A stretch of DNA of 34,543 nucleotides, taken from the NCBI GenBank assembly GCA_934316925.1, contig CAKREC010000021.1, forward strand, positions 1 through 34,543, read 5' to 3'. Numbering within the stretch: position 1 is the first letter of the stretch; every line of letters begins with the position of its first letter. Of the stretch, positions 25,660 to 34,507 are shown in pieces. This DNA is from an uncultured Eubacterium sp. GTDB taxonomy: Bacteria > Bacillota > Clostridia > Lachnospirales > Lachnospiraceae. Below the pieces are notes generated by a model. That model had not been told where the DNA came from, ran no database searches, and saw nothing but the letters and a program-made list of their open reading frames with translations. Position numbers and translations under genes: made by a program.

Positions 25660-27912
25660 TTACAAAGTAGCATGGCAAGTTCTGGAAATAACGTCCATCT
25701 GCTGCTCTCTTGTCAAGTCGATGAACTTAACAGCATATCCAGATACACGGATTGTGAAGTTTGCATACTCTTCTTTTTCAGGATGCTCCATAGCATCGAT
25801 CAATTTTTCTTTACCAAATACGTTTACGTTCAAGTGATGAGCTCCCTGATCGAAGTATCCATCTAAGGACTGAACAAGGTTTGTAATTCTCTCATCCTCG
25901 CTGTGTCCTAATGCATCTGGGTTGATTGTCTGTGTATTGGAAATACCATCCAATGCCCACTCATAAGGAACTTTAGCTACAGAGTTCAAAGAAGCCAACA
26001 GACCATTCTGCTCTGCACCATAACTTGGGTTAGCACCTGGAGATAATGGCTCACCTGCTTTTCTACCATCTGGCAATGCACCAGTAGCTTTACCATATAC
26101 AACGTTAGATGTGATGGTAAGAATAGAAGTAGTAGGCTCTGAATCACGGTATGTGTGATGTTTTTTGATCTTCTCAAGGAATGTCTTAAGCAACCAAACA
26201 CCGATCTCATCTGCACGGTCATCATCGTTACCATAACGAGGGAAGTCACCTTCTATTTCGTAGTCAACTACCAAACCGCTCTCATCACGAACAGTCTTAA
26301 CTTTTGCATATTTGATAGCGCTCAAGGAGTCAATAACATGAGAGAATCCAGCGATACCAGTTGCAAATGTTCTTCTTACATCTGTATCGATCAAAGCAAG
26401 CTGAGCAGCTTCATAATAATATTTGTCATGCATATACTGAATCAGGTTCAATACGTTTACATACATATCAGCCAGCCAATCCATCATAACGTCATACTTA
26501 GCCATAACTTCGTCATAGTCAAGGTACTCAGAAGTGATCGGAGCATATGCAGGTCCAACCTGTACTTTATTCTTCTCATCAACACCACCGTTGATAGCGT
26601 AAAGCAAGCACTTAGCAAGGTTTGCTCTAGCTCCGAAGAACTGCATCTCTTTACCAGTCTGTGTAGCAGATACACAGCAGCAGATCGCATAGTCATCGCC
26701 CCAGATTGGTTTCATAACATCATCGTTCTCGTACTGGATAGAACTTGTCTCGATTGAGATATATGCAGAGTATCTCTTGAAGTTTTCTGGCAATGCAGAA
26801 GAGTACAATACAGTGATGTTTGGCTCTGGTGCAGGTCCCATGTTCTCAAGAGTATGAAGTACACGGTAGTCAGTCTTTGTAACCATGTGACGTCCGTCTA
26901 CACCAATACCAGCAAGGTCTAATGTAGCCCATACAGGGTCACCGGAGAACAACTGGTTGTAAGACTCGATACGAGCGAACTTAACCATACGGAATTTCAT
27001 GATCAAGTGGTCGATCAATTCCTGAGCTTCTGTCTCAGTGATAACACCGTTCTTCAAATCTCTGTCGATATAAATATCCAAGAATGTGCAGACACGACCG
27101 ATACTCATAGCAGCACCATTCTGTGTCTTGATAGCTGCAAGGTAACCAAAGTATGTCCACTGTACAGCTTCTTTTGCGTTTTTAGCTGGTTCAGAAATAT
27201 CATATCCGTAAGAAGCAGCCATTGTCTTCATGTCTTTCAGACATTTGATCTGTTTAGCAAGCTCTTCTCTCTGACGGATGATATCATCTGTCATAACGCC
27301 ACAACCACAATTTGCTTTATCTTTTTCTTTGTCAGCGATCAACTGATCAATACCATACAAAGCAACACGACGGTAGTCGCCTACGATACGTCCACGGCCG
27401 TAAGTATCAGGAAGACCGGTAACGATCTTGTTCTTACGGATAGCTCTCATCTCTGGAGTGTAGCATGAGAATACAGCATCACTATGAGTTGTGTGATATT
27501 CTGTAAAGACTTTGTGCAATTCTTTGCTTGGCTCATAGCCATACATCTCGCATGACTGCTCTGCCATTCTGATACCACCAAAAGGCATGAATGCACGTTT
27601 AAGAGGCTTATCGGTCTGAAGACCTACAATCTGCTCAAGGTCTTTTAAATCTTCATCAATATATCCTGGAGCGTGAGAAGTAATAGATGCTACAATATCA
27701 GTATCCATATCTAAAACGCCGCCTTTAGCACGCTCTTCCTTCTGTAACTCCTGCAATTTTCCCCACAACTTGTTTGTTGCTTCGGTTGCTGGCTCCAAAA
27801 AGCTTTCGTCACCATCATATGGTGTATAGTTGTTCTGGATGAATTCACGAACGTTGATCTCTTCTTTCCAAAGACGTCCTTCGAATCCGTTCCACTGTTC
27901 AAAGTTTAACAT
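25660..27912 (-). CDS. pflB: pyruvate formate-lyase (formate acetyltransferase)
   Basis: The 750-aa enzyme splits pyruvate with CoA into acetyl-CoA and formate, a central step of anaerobic sugar fermentation, in the cytoplasm. The catalytic segment [15 protein letters not shown] has Cys411-413 (the last two equivalent to E. coli Cys418/419), and the glycyl radical site IRVSGYAV has Gly725, close to the C-terminus as usual. Length is normal. AAGGAGG lies 6 nt before the ATG. Codon choice is noticeably more biased than in neighbours, as expected of an abundant enzyme. A large inverted repeat lies in its leader (27926-27994). Confidence 0.98.
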   Translation of the reverse strand: MLNFEQWNGFEGRLWKEEINVREFIQNNYTPYDGDESFLEPATEATNKLWGKLQELQKEERAKGGVLDMDTDIVASITSHAPGYIDEDLKDLEQIVGLQTDKPLKRAFMPFGGIRMAEQSCEMYGYEPSKELHKVFTEYHTTHSDAVFSCYTPEMRAIRKNKIVTGLPDTYGRGRIVGDYRRVALYGIDQLIADKEKDKANCGCGVMTDDIIRQREELAKQIKCLKDMKTMAASYGYDISEPAKNAKEAVQWTYFGYLAAIKTQNGAAMSIGRVCTFLDIYIDRDLKNGVITETEAQELIDHLIMKFRMVKFARIESYNQLFSGDPVWATLDLAGIGVDGRHMVTKTDYRVLHTLENMGPAPEPNITVLYSSALPENFKRYSAYISIETSSIQYENDDVMKPIWGDDYAICCCVSATQTGKEMQFFGARANLAKCLLYAINGGVDEKNKVQVGPAYAPITSEYLDYDEVMAKYDVMMDWLADMYVNVLNLIQYMHDKYYYEAAQLALIDTDVRRTFATGIAGFSHVIDSLSAIKYAKVKTVRDESGLVVDYEIEGDFPRYGNDDDRADEIGVWLLKTFLEKIKKHHTYRDSEPTTSILTITSNVVYGKATGALPDGRKAGEPLSPGANPSYGAEQNGLLASLNSVAKVPYEWALDGISNTQTINPDALGHSEDERITNLVQSLDGYFDQGAHHLNVNVFGKEKLIDAMEHPEKEEYANFTIRVSGYAVKFIDLTREQQMDVISRTCHATL

Positions 27913-27925
27913 TGTTTGCCTCCTT

Positions 27926-27994
27926 CTCTTGTATTAGCAAAATATTCTTTCTATACGTGTATATGGTAACATTTTATTGGTTATAATACAAGAG
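27926..27994. repeat. 11-bp inverted repeat spanning the pflB leader
   Basis: CTCTTGTATTA (27926-27936) and TAATACAAGAG (27984-27994) are perfect complements 47 nt apart. On the pflB transcript the 3' arm touches the ribosome site AAGGAGG. The enclosed DNA also holds a 12-bp palindrome TATACGTGTATA (27952-27963). I found no consensus promoter or classical Rex box (TTGTTAA-type) here. Confidence 0.6.
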
Positions 27995-28039
27995 CATTTT
28001 TCTTTTTTTCATAATCATTTTTATAATATTTTACGATTT

Positions 28040-28915
28040 TTAATAGCTTAAAATTTCGTGTCCATTTTCGGTCACAAGCACCATAACTTCCCACTGTGCG
28101 GACGGTTTGTGGTCTTTTGTGTAAACTTCCCACTCATTTTCTGCATCCGTATACACATCTTCTTTTCCCATATTTACCATTGGTTCGATCGTAAATATCA
28201 TACCAGGCACCAAAAGCATTTCCTCGCCTCTGCGTGAATGATATCCAACCCACGGATCCTCATGGAATTCCAGTCCTACGCCATGCCCACCGATCTCTCG
28301 AACGATCGTATAGCCGCGTTCGTATGCGTAATCATGTACTGCCTGACCCATATCACCTAAAAATCCCCATGGCTGTACAGCATCGACGCCGGCATACATC
28401 GCTTCTTTTGTCACTTCTACCAGACGTCTTTTTTCTTCACTTACATCCCCAATACAGAACATGCGGGAAGAATCTGAAAAATAACCGTCCAATATGGTAG
28501 AGCAGTCTACATTTACGATGTCACCGGATTTGAGGATAACATCTTTAGACGGAAATCCATGACATACCTGATCGTTGACCGATGTACACACGCTATATGG
28601 ATACCCCTGGTAATTGAGCGGAGCCGGAATTCCTCCCATATCCGTTGTCATTTCATACACAATCTTATCGATCGCAGCGGTATCCATGCCCTCTTTAATT
28701 TCTTTCTGGATCTCATCTAGAACTGCAATATTGATCTTCGCGCTCTCTTTGATCTTTTCGATCTGCTCCGGTGTCTTGATGATGTCATGGTCCGGAACAA
28801 TGTGACCTGCCTCTGCCATCTGCCAGATCTTCTGGTCAAAAGCCTGATGGCAGCTTTTATATTTGCGTCCACTGCCACACCAACAAGGCTCATTTCTTCC
28901 TATTTTAAACGACAT
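28040..28915 (-). CDS. map: type I methionine aminopeptidase with N-terminal SEC-C zinc motif
   Basis: The ATG at 28915 (291 aa) has GGAG 8 nt upstream. Residues 5-23 form a SEC-C-type zinc knuckle (Cys11, Cys13, Cys22, His23) of the kind found at the end of SecA and likely used for ribosome contact. The pita-bread catalytic domain has the five metal ligands Asp137, Asp148, His211, Glu244 and Glu276, plus His119 and His218. It removes initiator methionine from nascent proteins. This extended form is common in Clostridia. It is the last gene of a five-gene string, 18 nt after galE, and is followed by the separate pflB unit. Confidence 0.95.
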   Translation of the reverse strand: MSFKIGRNEPCWCGSGRKYKSCHQAFDQKIWQMAEAGHIVPDHDIIKTPEQIEKIKESAKINIAVLDEIQKEIKEGMDTAAIDKIVYEMTTDMGGIPAPLNYQGYPYSVCTSVNDQVCHGFPSKDVILKSGDIVNVDCSTILDGYFSDSSRMFCIGDVSEEKRRLVEVTKEAMYAGVDAVQPWGFLGDMGQAVHDYAYERGYTIVREIGGHGVGLEFHEDPWVGYHSRRGEEMLLVPGMIFTIEPMVNMGKEDVYTDAENEWEVYTKDHKPSAQWEVMVLVTENGHEILSY

Positions 28916-28933
28916 AATATACTCCAATCTTTT

Positions 28934-29956
28934 CTACTCGGCACTTCGATATCCCTGTGGATTGTGACTCTGCCAGTTCCATGTATCGCGGCACATATCC
29001 TCCAGTGAGCGTTTCGCCGTCCATCCGAGAATTTCTTTTGCTTTCGTAGCATCTGCCCACATACGAGGGAGGTCTCCTGCGCGTCGTTCTCCTACTTCGT
29101 AATTGATCTTCAATCCATTTGCTTTGTCGAACGCATTTACAATTTCCAGCACGCTGTATGGATTTCCGGTTCCCAAATTGAAAATTTCAACGCCCTTATG
29201 ATCCTCTGCATATTCAACCGCCTTCACATGACCATCCGCGAGATCCATAACGTGAATATAGTCTCTCTGACAGGTACCATCCGGTGTCGGATAATCGCCT
29301 CCAAATACTGTAAGTTTTTCATGTCTTCCTACCGCAACCTGTGCAATATACGGCATGAGGTTGTTTGGGATACCCTGTGGGTCTTCTCCAATCCGTCCGG
29401 ACTCATGCGCCCCGATCGGATTGAAATAGCGAAGCAGGATCACCGTCAGATCCGGATCAGCTACTGCTGCATCTTCCAAAATTTCTTCCATCATAACCTT
29501 TGTCCACCCATACGGATTGGAGCATTTGCCTCTCGGCATCGTCTCACACAATGGAGATTCATTTTCTTCTCCATATACCGTAGCTGAAGAGGAAAATACA
29601 ATACGTGACACCCCTGCTTCTTTCATACACTCAAGCAGAGTAAGGGTTGTATCGATATTGTTGCGATAATACTTGATCGGGAGTTTGACCGATTCTCCAA
29701 CCGCTTTCAATCCGGCAAAATGGATCACGCAGTCAATCTTATTTTCTGCGAAAACTTTTCTTACCGCTTCTTTGTCTTTTACATCTGCCTCATAAGAGAT
29801 CACATTTTTACCAGTAATTTCCTGAACACGCGTAATGGATTCCGGACTGCTGTTGCTATAATCATCTACGATCACAACCTCATGACCGGCATTTAATAAC
29901 TCCACTGCGGTATGAGAACCGATATAACCGGCTCCACCTGCTAATAATACTTTCAT
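28934..29956 (-). CDS. galE: UDP-glucose 4-epimerase
   Basis: I choose the second ATG at 29956 (340 aa) because GGAG is 7 nt before it but only 1 nt before the first ATG. The Rossmann motif GGAGYIGSH is at residues 7-15 and the SDR catalytic set is Ser124 in FSSSATVYG, Tyr149 and Lys153, the same numbers as in E. coli GalE. It interconverts UDP-glucose and UDP-galactose with NAD+ for the Leloir pathway and for envelope sugars. No galK or galT is near. Gaps to tcdA (20 nt) and map (18 nt) suggest co-transcription. Confidence 0.97.
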   Translation of the reverse strand: MKVLLAGGAGYIGSHTAVELLNAGHEVVIVDDYSNSSPESITRVQEITGKNVISYEADVKDKEAVRKVFAENKIDCVIHFAGLKAVGESVKLPIKYYRNNIDTTLTLLECMKEAGVSRIVFSSSATVYGEENESPLCETMPRGKCSNPYGWTKVMMEEILEDAAVADPDLTVILLRYFNPIGAHESGRIGEDPQGIPNNLMPYIAQVAVGRHEKLTVFGGDYPTPDGTCQRDYIHVMDLADGHVKAVEYAEDHKGVEIFNLGTGNPYSVLEIVNAFDKANGLKINYEVGERRAGDLPRMWADATKAKEILGWTAKRSLEDMCRDTWNWQSHNPQGYRSAE

Positions 29957-29976
29957 TTTCATTCTCCTTTATTTGA

Positions 29977-30729
29977 TTATTTAATTAAATCCTTAATTAC
30001 TTCGCCGCCAATGATCAATCCAGCAATGGATGGAACAAACGCCACACTGCCCGGAATATCTCTTCTTTCCGTGCATTTATGTTTGGCTCCCGGTGGACAG
30101 ATACAATGATTTCTGCAGCTGATCGACATGTCCTCGATCGGGCGGGTCGGCTGCTCTTCTGAGTATACCACCTTTAACTTTTTGATACCTCTTTTTTTCA
30201 GCTCGCGGCGCATTACTTTTGCCAGAGGGCAGACTTTTGTTTTGTATATATCCGCCACTTTAAACTGGCTTCCATCCAGTTTATTGCCGGCTCCCATACT
30301 GCTGATGATCGGTACTCCCTTTTCTTTTGCTTGCATAACAAGGGAAATCTTCGCCGTAACCGTATCCACCGCATCTACGATATAATCATATTCTTCAAAC
30401 GGAAATTCATCCGCATTTTCCGGCAAAAAAAAACAATTGTGGATATTTACAACCGCATCCGGATTGATCTCCAGAATACGCTCTTTCATCACTTCTGTTT
30501 TATATTTACCAACCGTCTTTCTCGTTGCAATGATCTGTCGGTTTAAATTGGTAAGGCAGACTTTATCATCATCTACCAGATCAAACTGGCCTACCCCACT
30601 TCGGACAAGAGCTTCACAGACATAGCCGCCAACACCACCGATACCGAAGACCGCAACTCTTGAATTTTTCAAACGTTCCATTGCCTCTTTGCCAAGGAGC
30701 AATTCCGTTCTTGAAAACTGTGTTAACAT
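29977..30729 (-). CDS. tcdA: tRNA threonylcarbamoyladenosine dehydratase
   Basis: The ATG at 30729 (250 aa) follows AGAGGAAAGGTT; a longer frame would run into the upstream permease gene. The ThiF/E1-like fold shows FGIGGVGGYV (28-37), VDDDKVCLTNLNRQ (52-65) and a C-terminal CICPPGAKHKC that distinguishes TcdA/YgdL from ThiF and MoeB. It cyclises t6A37 to ct6A37 in ANN-decoding tRNAs, using ATP. Gaps are 14 nt to the permease and 20 nt to galE. Confidence 0.93.
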   Translation of the reverse strand: MLTQFSRTELLLGKEAMERLKNSRVAVFGIGGVGGYVCEALVRSGVGQFDLVDDDKVCLTNLNRQIIATRKTVGKYKTEVMKERILEINPDAVVNIHNCFFLPENADEFPFEEYDYIVDAVDTVTAKISLVMQAKEKGVPIISSMGAGNKLDGSQFKVADIYKTKVCPLAKVMRRELKKRGIKKLKVVYSEEQPTRPIEDMSISCRNHCICPPGAKHKCTERRDIPGSVAFVPSIAGLIIGGEVIKDLIK

Positions 30730-30743
30730 AACCTTTCCTCTTT

Positions 30744-32102
30744 TTATATAAATATATATTTGATCACAAACAATACCGCCAGAACATACATAAGCGGCGT
30801 GATCTTCTTTGCTTTTCCGCAAGCCAGATTGATCACAACATAAGAAATCACACCAATGGTAATTCCCTCTGCAATACTATACATGAGCGGCATTGCCAGA
30901 ATACTGAGATATGCCGGAACCGCCTCCGTGAGGTCTTCAAAGTCAATCCGTATCACAGAACTGAGCATCAAAAACCCTACAAAGATCAGCGCCGGTCCGG
31001 TCGCAAATCCCGGGAGCGCACAAAAGATCGGTGCCAGAATAATGGAAACCAGAAACAAAAGTGCTGTAACAACCGAAGCAAGTCCAGTTCTCGCTCCTGC
31101 ACCGACCCCCGCGGTACTCTCTACATATGAAGTTGTCGTAACCGTACCAAGCACTGCACCAACCGTAGTTGCCAGCGCATCCGAGAGAAGCACTTTTTTG
31201 ATTCCCGGAAGTTTTCCATCTTCATCTAACATATCTGCCTTGGTCGCTACACCGATCAAGGTGCCGATCGTATCAAACATGTCCACAAATAAAAATGCAA
31301 AAACGACTACGATAAAGTCGCCAATCCGCACACCGGAAAAATCAGCCTTTGCAAATTGTCCGAAGGTTTCTTTCAATGCTGAAAGATCCGGCCATGATAA
31401 ATGTGGATACAACGAAGCAAAGCCTGCCGCTTCATCGGGAACATATAACCCCATTTTCTGACAAAGCATGCCAAGAACCCAGGTCACAAGAATTCCGATC
31501 AGAATGGATCCATTTACATTTTTCTGATATAAGATCACAATTGTCATCAGACCAATGAGTGCCAGCAATGCGCTGATACCAACGGTATGAAAATTCTCAT
31601 GGAAATTTACATACGAAACCAATGTCCTGTGGTTAGCCACTACCAGATGGGATCCCTGCATACCAATAAACGCAATAAAAAGTCCAACACCGGCGCTGAT
31701 GCCGATTTTCAGAGAATGTGGGATCGCATCAAAAATCGCCTCTCTTACATTGGTTACGGACAGGATCACGAAAATAATTCCCTCAATAAAGATCGCCATG
31801 AGTGAAACCTGCCAGGAATACCCCATCGTGCCACAGGCAGTATACGTAAAATACGCAATGGAGCCAATTCCCGGTGCCAGAGCAAACGGATAATTAGCAA
31901 ACAGCCCCATGATCAATGTTCCGGCAAATGCAGCAAGCGCACTGGCAATCAGAACCGCCGACCGATCCATCCCCGCATCCGAAAGCATACTTGGAGCCAC
32001 TGCCAAAACATACACCATCGTGATAAATGTCACAACGCCTCCCAGCACCTCGGTCTGAACATTGGTGTCATGCTCTTTTAGTTTAAAGAATTTTTCCAGC
32101 AT
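30744..32102 (-). CDS. NCS2 family purine permease (AzgA/PbuG-like)
   Basis: The ATG at 32102 (452 aa, MLEKFFKLKEHDTNV) has GGAGG 4 nt upstream; a start 13 codons earlier would overlap the hemerythrin gene. The protein has about 12-14 membrane segments and the AzgA-branch motifs NYPFALAPGIGS, VDMFDTIGTLIGV and STAGVGAGARTGL, characteristic of proton-coupled hypoxanthine/guanine/adenine importers. Such genes often follow a purine riboswitch, but none is visible ahead of this gene or of the operon. Gaps are 10 nt to hemerythrin and 14 nt to tcdA. Confidence 0.93.
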   Translation of the reverse strand: MLEKFFKLKEHDTNVQTEVLGGVVTFITMVYVLAVAPSMLSDAGMDRSAVLIASALAAFAGTLIMGLFANYPFALAPGIGSIAYFTYTACGTMGYSWQVSLMAIFIEGIIFVILSVTNVREAIFDAIPHSLKIGISAGVGLFIAFIGMQGSHLVVANHRTLVSYVNFHENFHTVGISALLALIGLMTIVILYQKNVNGSILIGILVTWVLGMLCQKMGLYVPDEAAGFASLYPHLSWPDLSALKETFGQFAKADFSGVRIGDFIVVVFAFLFVDMFDTIGTLIGVATKADMLDEDGKLPGIKKVLLSDALATTVGAVLGTVTTTSYVESTAGVGAGARTGLASVVTALLFLVSIILAPIFCALPGFATGPALIFVGFLMLSSVIRIDFEDLTEAVPAYLSILAMPLMYSIAEGITIGVISYVVINLACGKAKKITPLMYVLAVLFVIKYIFI

Positions 32103-32112
32103 AGTTCCTCCA

Positions 32113-32508
32113 CTACTTTTCTTCGCCGATATGTTTGTCATATCCTAAAATATGTGCCACCAGCCAGTCCGTAACGATCTGCAAAATCTTGTCAATCGTT
32201 TCATCCTGATTTTCGTCAATCGAGTCCAGATCCCACTCTGCCATCTGCTGACGAAGTGCATCATGCTGAACCTTCTGCATAAACATCTGACTGTAGCCGA
32301 TCGATTCCATATATTCTTCTTCGTGAGCAAAATGAGTATTGGTGTATTCCCGCAGTTCATCCAAAATATCGCGGATCCGGTCATACTTATCATGAACAAA
32401 TTCGTCATTCTTCAATTCATAAATCTCATCTGCAATTTCAAACAGACGCTTATGCTCCTCATCGATCTGAGGAATGCCTGTTTTAAAATCATCTTTAAAT
32501 TCGTACAT
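32113..32508 (-). CDS. bacteriohemerythrin
   Basis: The 131-aa four-helix protein has the di-iron ligands of the hemerythrin family: His19 (IDEEHKRL), His59 and Glu63 (THFAHEEEYM), His82 (QHDAL), His119 and Asp124 (AHILGYDKHI). It binds O2 reversibly and in anaerobes is thought to serve oxygen sensing, scavenging or iron storage in the cytoplasm. It is a single domain with no signalling partner attached. AGGA lies about 10 nt before the ATG. It is the first gene of the string hemerythrin-permease-tcdA-galE-map. Confidence 0.95.
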   Translation of the reverse strand: MYEFKDDFKTGIPQIDEEHKRLFEIADEIYELKNDEFVHDKYDRIRDILDELREYTNTHFAHEEEYMESIGYSQMFMQKVQHDALRQQMAEWDLDSIDENQDETIDKILQIVTDWLVAHILGYDKHIGEEK

Positions 32509-32557
32509 ACTATGATTCCTTTCTGTATAAGTTCTTTATTCAACCCATACAGATTTT

Positions 32558-32563
32558 ATTATA
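32558..32563 (-). promoter_or_regulatory. likely -10 box of the hemerythrin operon
   Basis: A perfect TATAAT on the minus strand lies 50 nt before the start codon. The -35 region is a T-run without a good TTGACA match, so the promoter may be weak or activator dependent. Confidence 0.45.
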
Positions 32564-32619
32564 CCGTACAAATTAAAAAAATAAAAGAGGGATGTTTTGT
32601 TTCCGTGATCATCTTCCGT

Positions 32620-32713
32620 AATCAGACAGAAAATTTTGCGTCTCGTGGGCGCTTACGCGTGTGAGTGCGATCGCACTCCATCACACTCCACAGCAAATCT
32701 TTTCTGTCTGATT
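32620..32713. repeat. 94-nt nested inverted repeat (MITE- or structured-RNA-like)
   Basis: AATCAGACAGAAAA (32620-32633) and its exact complement (32700-32713) form the outer arms, continued imperfectly by TTTTGC/GCAAATC. At the centre is the perfect 16-bp palindrome GAGTGCGATCGCACTC (32663-32678), flanked by further complementary GTGT/ACAC. The whole can fold as one long interrupted hairpin or cruciform. No T-run follows directly. Confidence 0.8.
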
Positions 32714-32818
32714 GCTGGAACAGTTCAGTTACTTCTATCACTTCTCTAACACCCTTGCCCGCCGTGAATACTCTACTGATAAAGAATTGAAACATACTGA
32801 TAGAAACTATATTGTCAT

Positions 32819-32853
32819 AAAAAAAAGGAAGATGACTTATATACCACCTTCCT
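32819..32853 (-). terminator. rho-independent terminator of the zinc-ribbon gene
   Basis: On the minus strand GGAAGGTG and CATCTTCC form an 8-bp stem (one G-U pair; one more A-T pair outside) with a 10-nt loop, followed by eight T (32819-32826). Confidence 0.75.
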
Positions 32854-32917
32854 ACTAATTTTCGCAGTTTATTTTTCAATGGTTTTAGAGGCATCTGGCA
32901 TCTGACACCTGTTACTA

Positions 32918-33133
32918 TCAGTAATGAATCACAAGCATTCTGCATTCTTCACAGCAATTTGCTTCCACTCTTGTCCTGTGACTTGGTTTTAGTTTTGTTA
33001 TTTCTACAAAGCCCTCTGCTTTTTTTGCATTTTCAAAAACTCCTGGTACTTCATTTGCAAAGCTAAAGGCTCCATCCTTACTGCTAAATAAATATCCTTT
33101 TCTCATTTCTTTACCACATTTTGAACACTTCAT
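32918..33133 (-). CDS. 71-aa zinc-ribbon protein (DUF6487/PF20097-like)
   Basis: The small protein MKCSKCGKEMRKGY... has Cys3-x2-Cys6 and, near the end, Cys60/Cys61-x2-Cys64, a two-knuckle zinc ribbon. It resembles the short PF20097-type proteins of Firmicutes, whose role is unknown. AGGAGG lies 9 nt before the ATG and a terminator follows at 32819-32853, so it appears to be a complete single-gene unit. The sequence ahead of it is AT rich and no clear promoter is seen. Confidence 0.75.
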   Translation of the reverse strand: MKCSKCGKEMRKGYLFSSKDGAFSFANEVPGVFENAKKAEGFVEITKLKPSHRTRVEANCCEECRMLVIHY

Positions 33134-33285
33134 CTTTCAGTCCTCCTATTATTATTTATATAAAGTCATAGTCTTTCTTTACCTTTTCTATTTCTATAAG
33201 TTCAACTATGCTTTTTTAGATACTATGGATTATTTTATTTGTCCCACCACTTGAAGTTTTAAATAATATAGCAACTAATAATATT

Positions 33286-33930
33286 TTATTCTTCTATTAA
33301 GTAAGGAACACTAGATGAATTGTTTAAGTTAAATCCATTCACAATCCAATTATCATAACCAAGTTTAAATTCTTGCTCATACAAATTTCCTATTAAATCT
33401 CTAAATCTTATTTTAAATTTAATAAAGTTAGCAATCTTTCCATCATTATCTTTAGGAATTGCTTTTACTATACTAAATATTACACTGTCTTTAGGCAAAG
33501 CAAAATATCGACTAAGATAATCATGTATAAAATAACTGTTCTCTTTTTCGTATAATGTTTCAAAATAACTCTCTAGTCCTTTTCCCATAGGAGATAGCAT
33601 TATATTTGTCGCTGATTCTTTTCCAATGTTCATTAACTCTATTACGAGTTTTATATACTCAGAACCGCTAATAGTTATTTTTTCAATTTTAGAATCATCT
33701 AAAATCAAATGAAAATAAGGAATTAAATCAGAACGACTATTTAATTGCATAAATATTTCATCTATTTTTCTTTCTCGTTGTCGTATTATTTCTTTTTGAT
33801 TTTCAAATTCTTGCACTTTTTCTCTATATTCATAATTCTGTTTGCTATTTTTCTTATTTGTTATCATACTCACTATTAAAGACAGTACTGAGATAATTAT
33901 GAGTAACCAATCATGTAAAAATTTTATCAT
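33286..33930 (-). CDS. hypothetical membrane-anchored coiled-coil protein
   Basis: I do not recognise this 214-aa protein. It has one N-terminal membrane helix (about 7-25), then a charged coiled coil (about 28-60, rich in E, K, R, Q), and a C-terminal beta-rich, Asn/Lys/Ile-rich domain (about 68-210) that resembles the all-beta sensor or carrier domains of other orphan anchored proteins only in general form. Topology suggests a short outside end with the bulk in the cytoplasm. AGGGG lies 6 nt before the ATG. Base composition is far more AT rich than the window as a whole, with codons such as ATA, TTA and AAT frequent, so recent transfer is likely. Confidence 0.6.
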   Translation of the reverse strand: MIKFLHDWLLIIISVLSLIVSMITNKKNSKQNYEYREKVQEFENQKEIIRQRERKIDEIFMQLNSRSDLIPYFHLILDDSKIEKITISGSEYIKLVIELMNIGKESATNIMLSPMGKGLESYFETLYEKENSYFIHDYLSRYFALPKDSVIFSIVKAIPKDNDGKIANFIKFKIRFRDLIGNLYEQEFKLGYDNWIVNGFNLNNSSSVPYLIEE

Positions 33931-33939
33931 GTTTCCCCT

Positions 33940-34020
33940 TTACTCCTTTTCTTCAACATTATCATTTAAATTGCTCTCTGCTACTTCCATTCTAGCGGAA
34001 TCAGAAAATATTTGCAACTA
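33940..34020 (-). pseudogene. possible C-terminal remnant of an upstream gene
   Basis: Between two in-frame stops the minus strand reads LQIFSDSARMEVAESNLNDN then VEEKE and a stop, 2-3 nt ahead of the ribosome site of the 214-aa gene. The acidic, protein-like tail and its tight spacing look like the end of an operon partner broken by the TAG at about 34021. It could instead be chance. Confidence 0.25.
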
Positions 34021-34424
34021 CACAAAAGCATCCCAGATACTATAATTTTCAGATGTTATCCCACATCACTATAAGTCCAGTCAGTTTACAGCTCAGCACA
34101 CTGCAACACCCATAAAATTTCCCAATATCTGAAAAAAACTCTGTATCAAATTGTTTTTCAGGTTGTCAATCACCTTTTAAGCCTTTGATCTCACCTCACT
34201 GATAATAATCATTCGTATTTTGTTATGTCTTCTTTTTCAACCTATCACACAATACTGTTTCTTCACCGGTACACAGATTACATTTCTTTTTATACAACAT
34301 TGTCCAGGAAGCTTGATTTTTTGTATAATCCTTTTTTCCTTCGGGAAAGAATGATCTGCAAAAATACTTATCATTCATACCAAGTGATAAAAAAAAGATA
34401 TAAATTTCCTCCCCCAAAAAAAGG

Positions 34425-34454
34425 AAAGGCTCTGCCAATAATAGCAGAGCCTTT
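34425..34454 (-). terminator. rho-independent terminator near the right edge
   Basis: AAAGGCTCTGC and GCAGAGCCTTT form a perfect 11-bp stem with an 8-nt loop. On the minus strand it is followed by CCTTTTTTT, so it would stop a transcript entering from beyond the right edge. Confidence 0.8.
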
Positions 34455-34507
34455 GACATTTTCTTTCGAAACCAGCGGTCTCTAGCCAGATTGTGGTAAA
34501 TGTCAAA
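34452..34507. repeat. 10-bp inverted repeat adjoining the terminator
   Basis: TTTGACATTT (34452-34461) and AAATGTCAAA (34498-34507) are perfect complements. Inner ACCA/TGGT (34471-34474 and 34494-34497) extends the pairing. It shares three bases with the terminator stem and could be an end of a mobile element or part of a structured 3' untranslated region. Confidence 0.6.

Larger units (their letters stand above)
32509..32917. other. 409-nt gene-poor stretch
   Basis: It holds a likely -10 box for the hemerythrin operon, the nested inverted repeat 32620-32713, and the terminator of the zinc-ribbon gene at 32819-32853. A 107-codon open frame crosses both structured elements and has no ribosome site, so I do not call it a gene. 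Confidence 0.6.

Noticed and set aside
26155..27468. Long plus-strand open frames opposite pflB
   Set aside because: They are by-products of the biased codon use of pflB, which is certain from its catalytic motifs.
27913..28039. A Rex operator ahead of pflB
   Set aside because: No TTGTTAA-type inverted repeat was found; the palindromes present have different sequence.
32103..32620. A purine riboswitch for the NCS2 permease
   Set aside because: The gap ahead of the permease is 10 nt, and the leader before hemerythrin lacks the TATA...three-way-junction pattern of that class.
32622..32945. A 107-codon minus-strand open frame
   Set aside because: It reads through a terminator and the 94-nt hairpin element, and overlaps the end of the zinc-ribbon gene; no ribosome site.
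34223..34459. A 78-codon minus-strand open frame with several cysteines
   Set aside because: Its first codons form the terminator stem at 34425-34454, so it is unlikely to be transcribed or translated.
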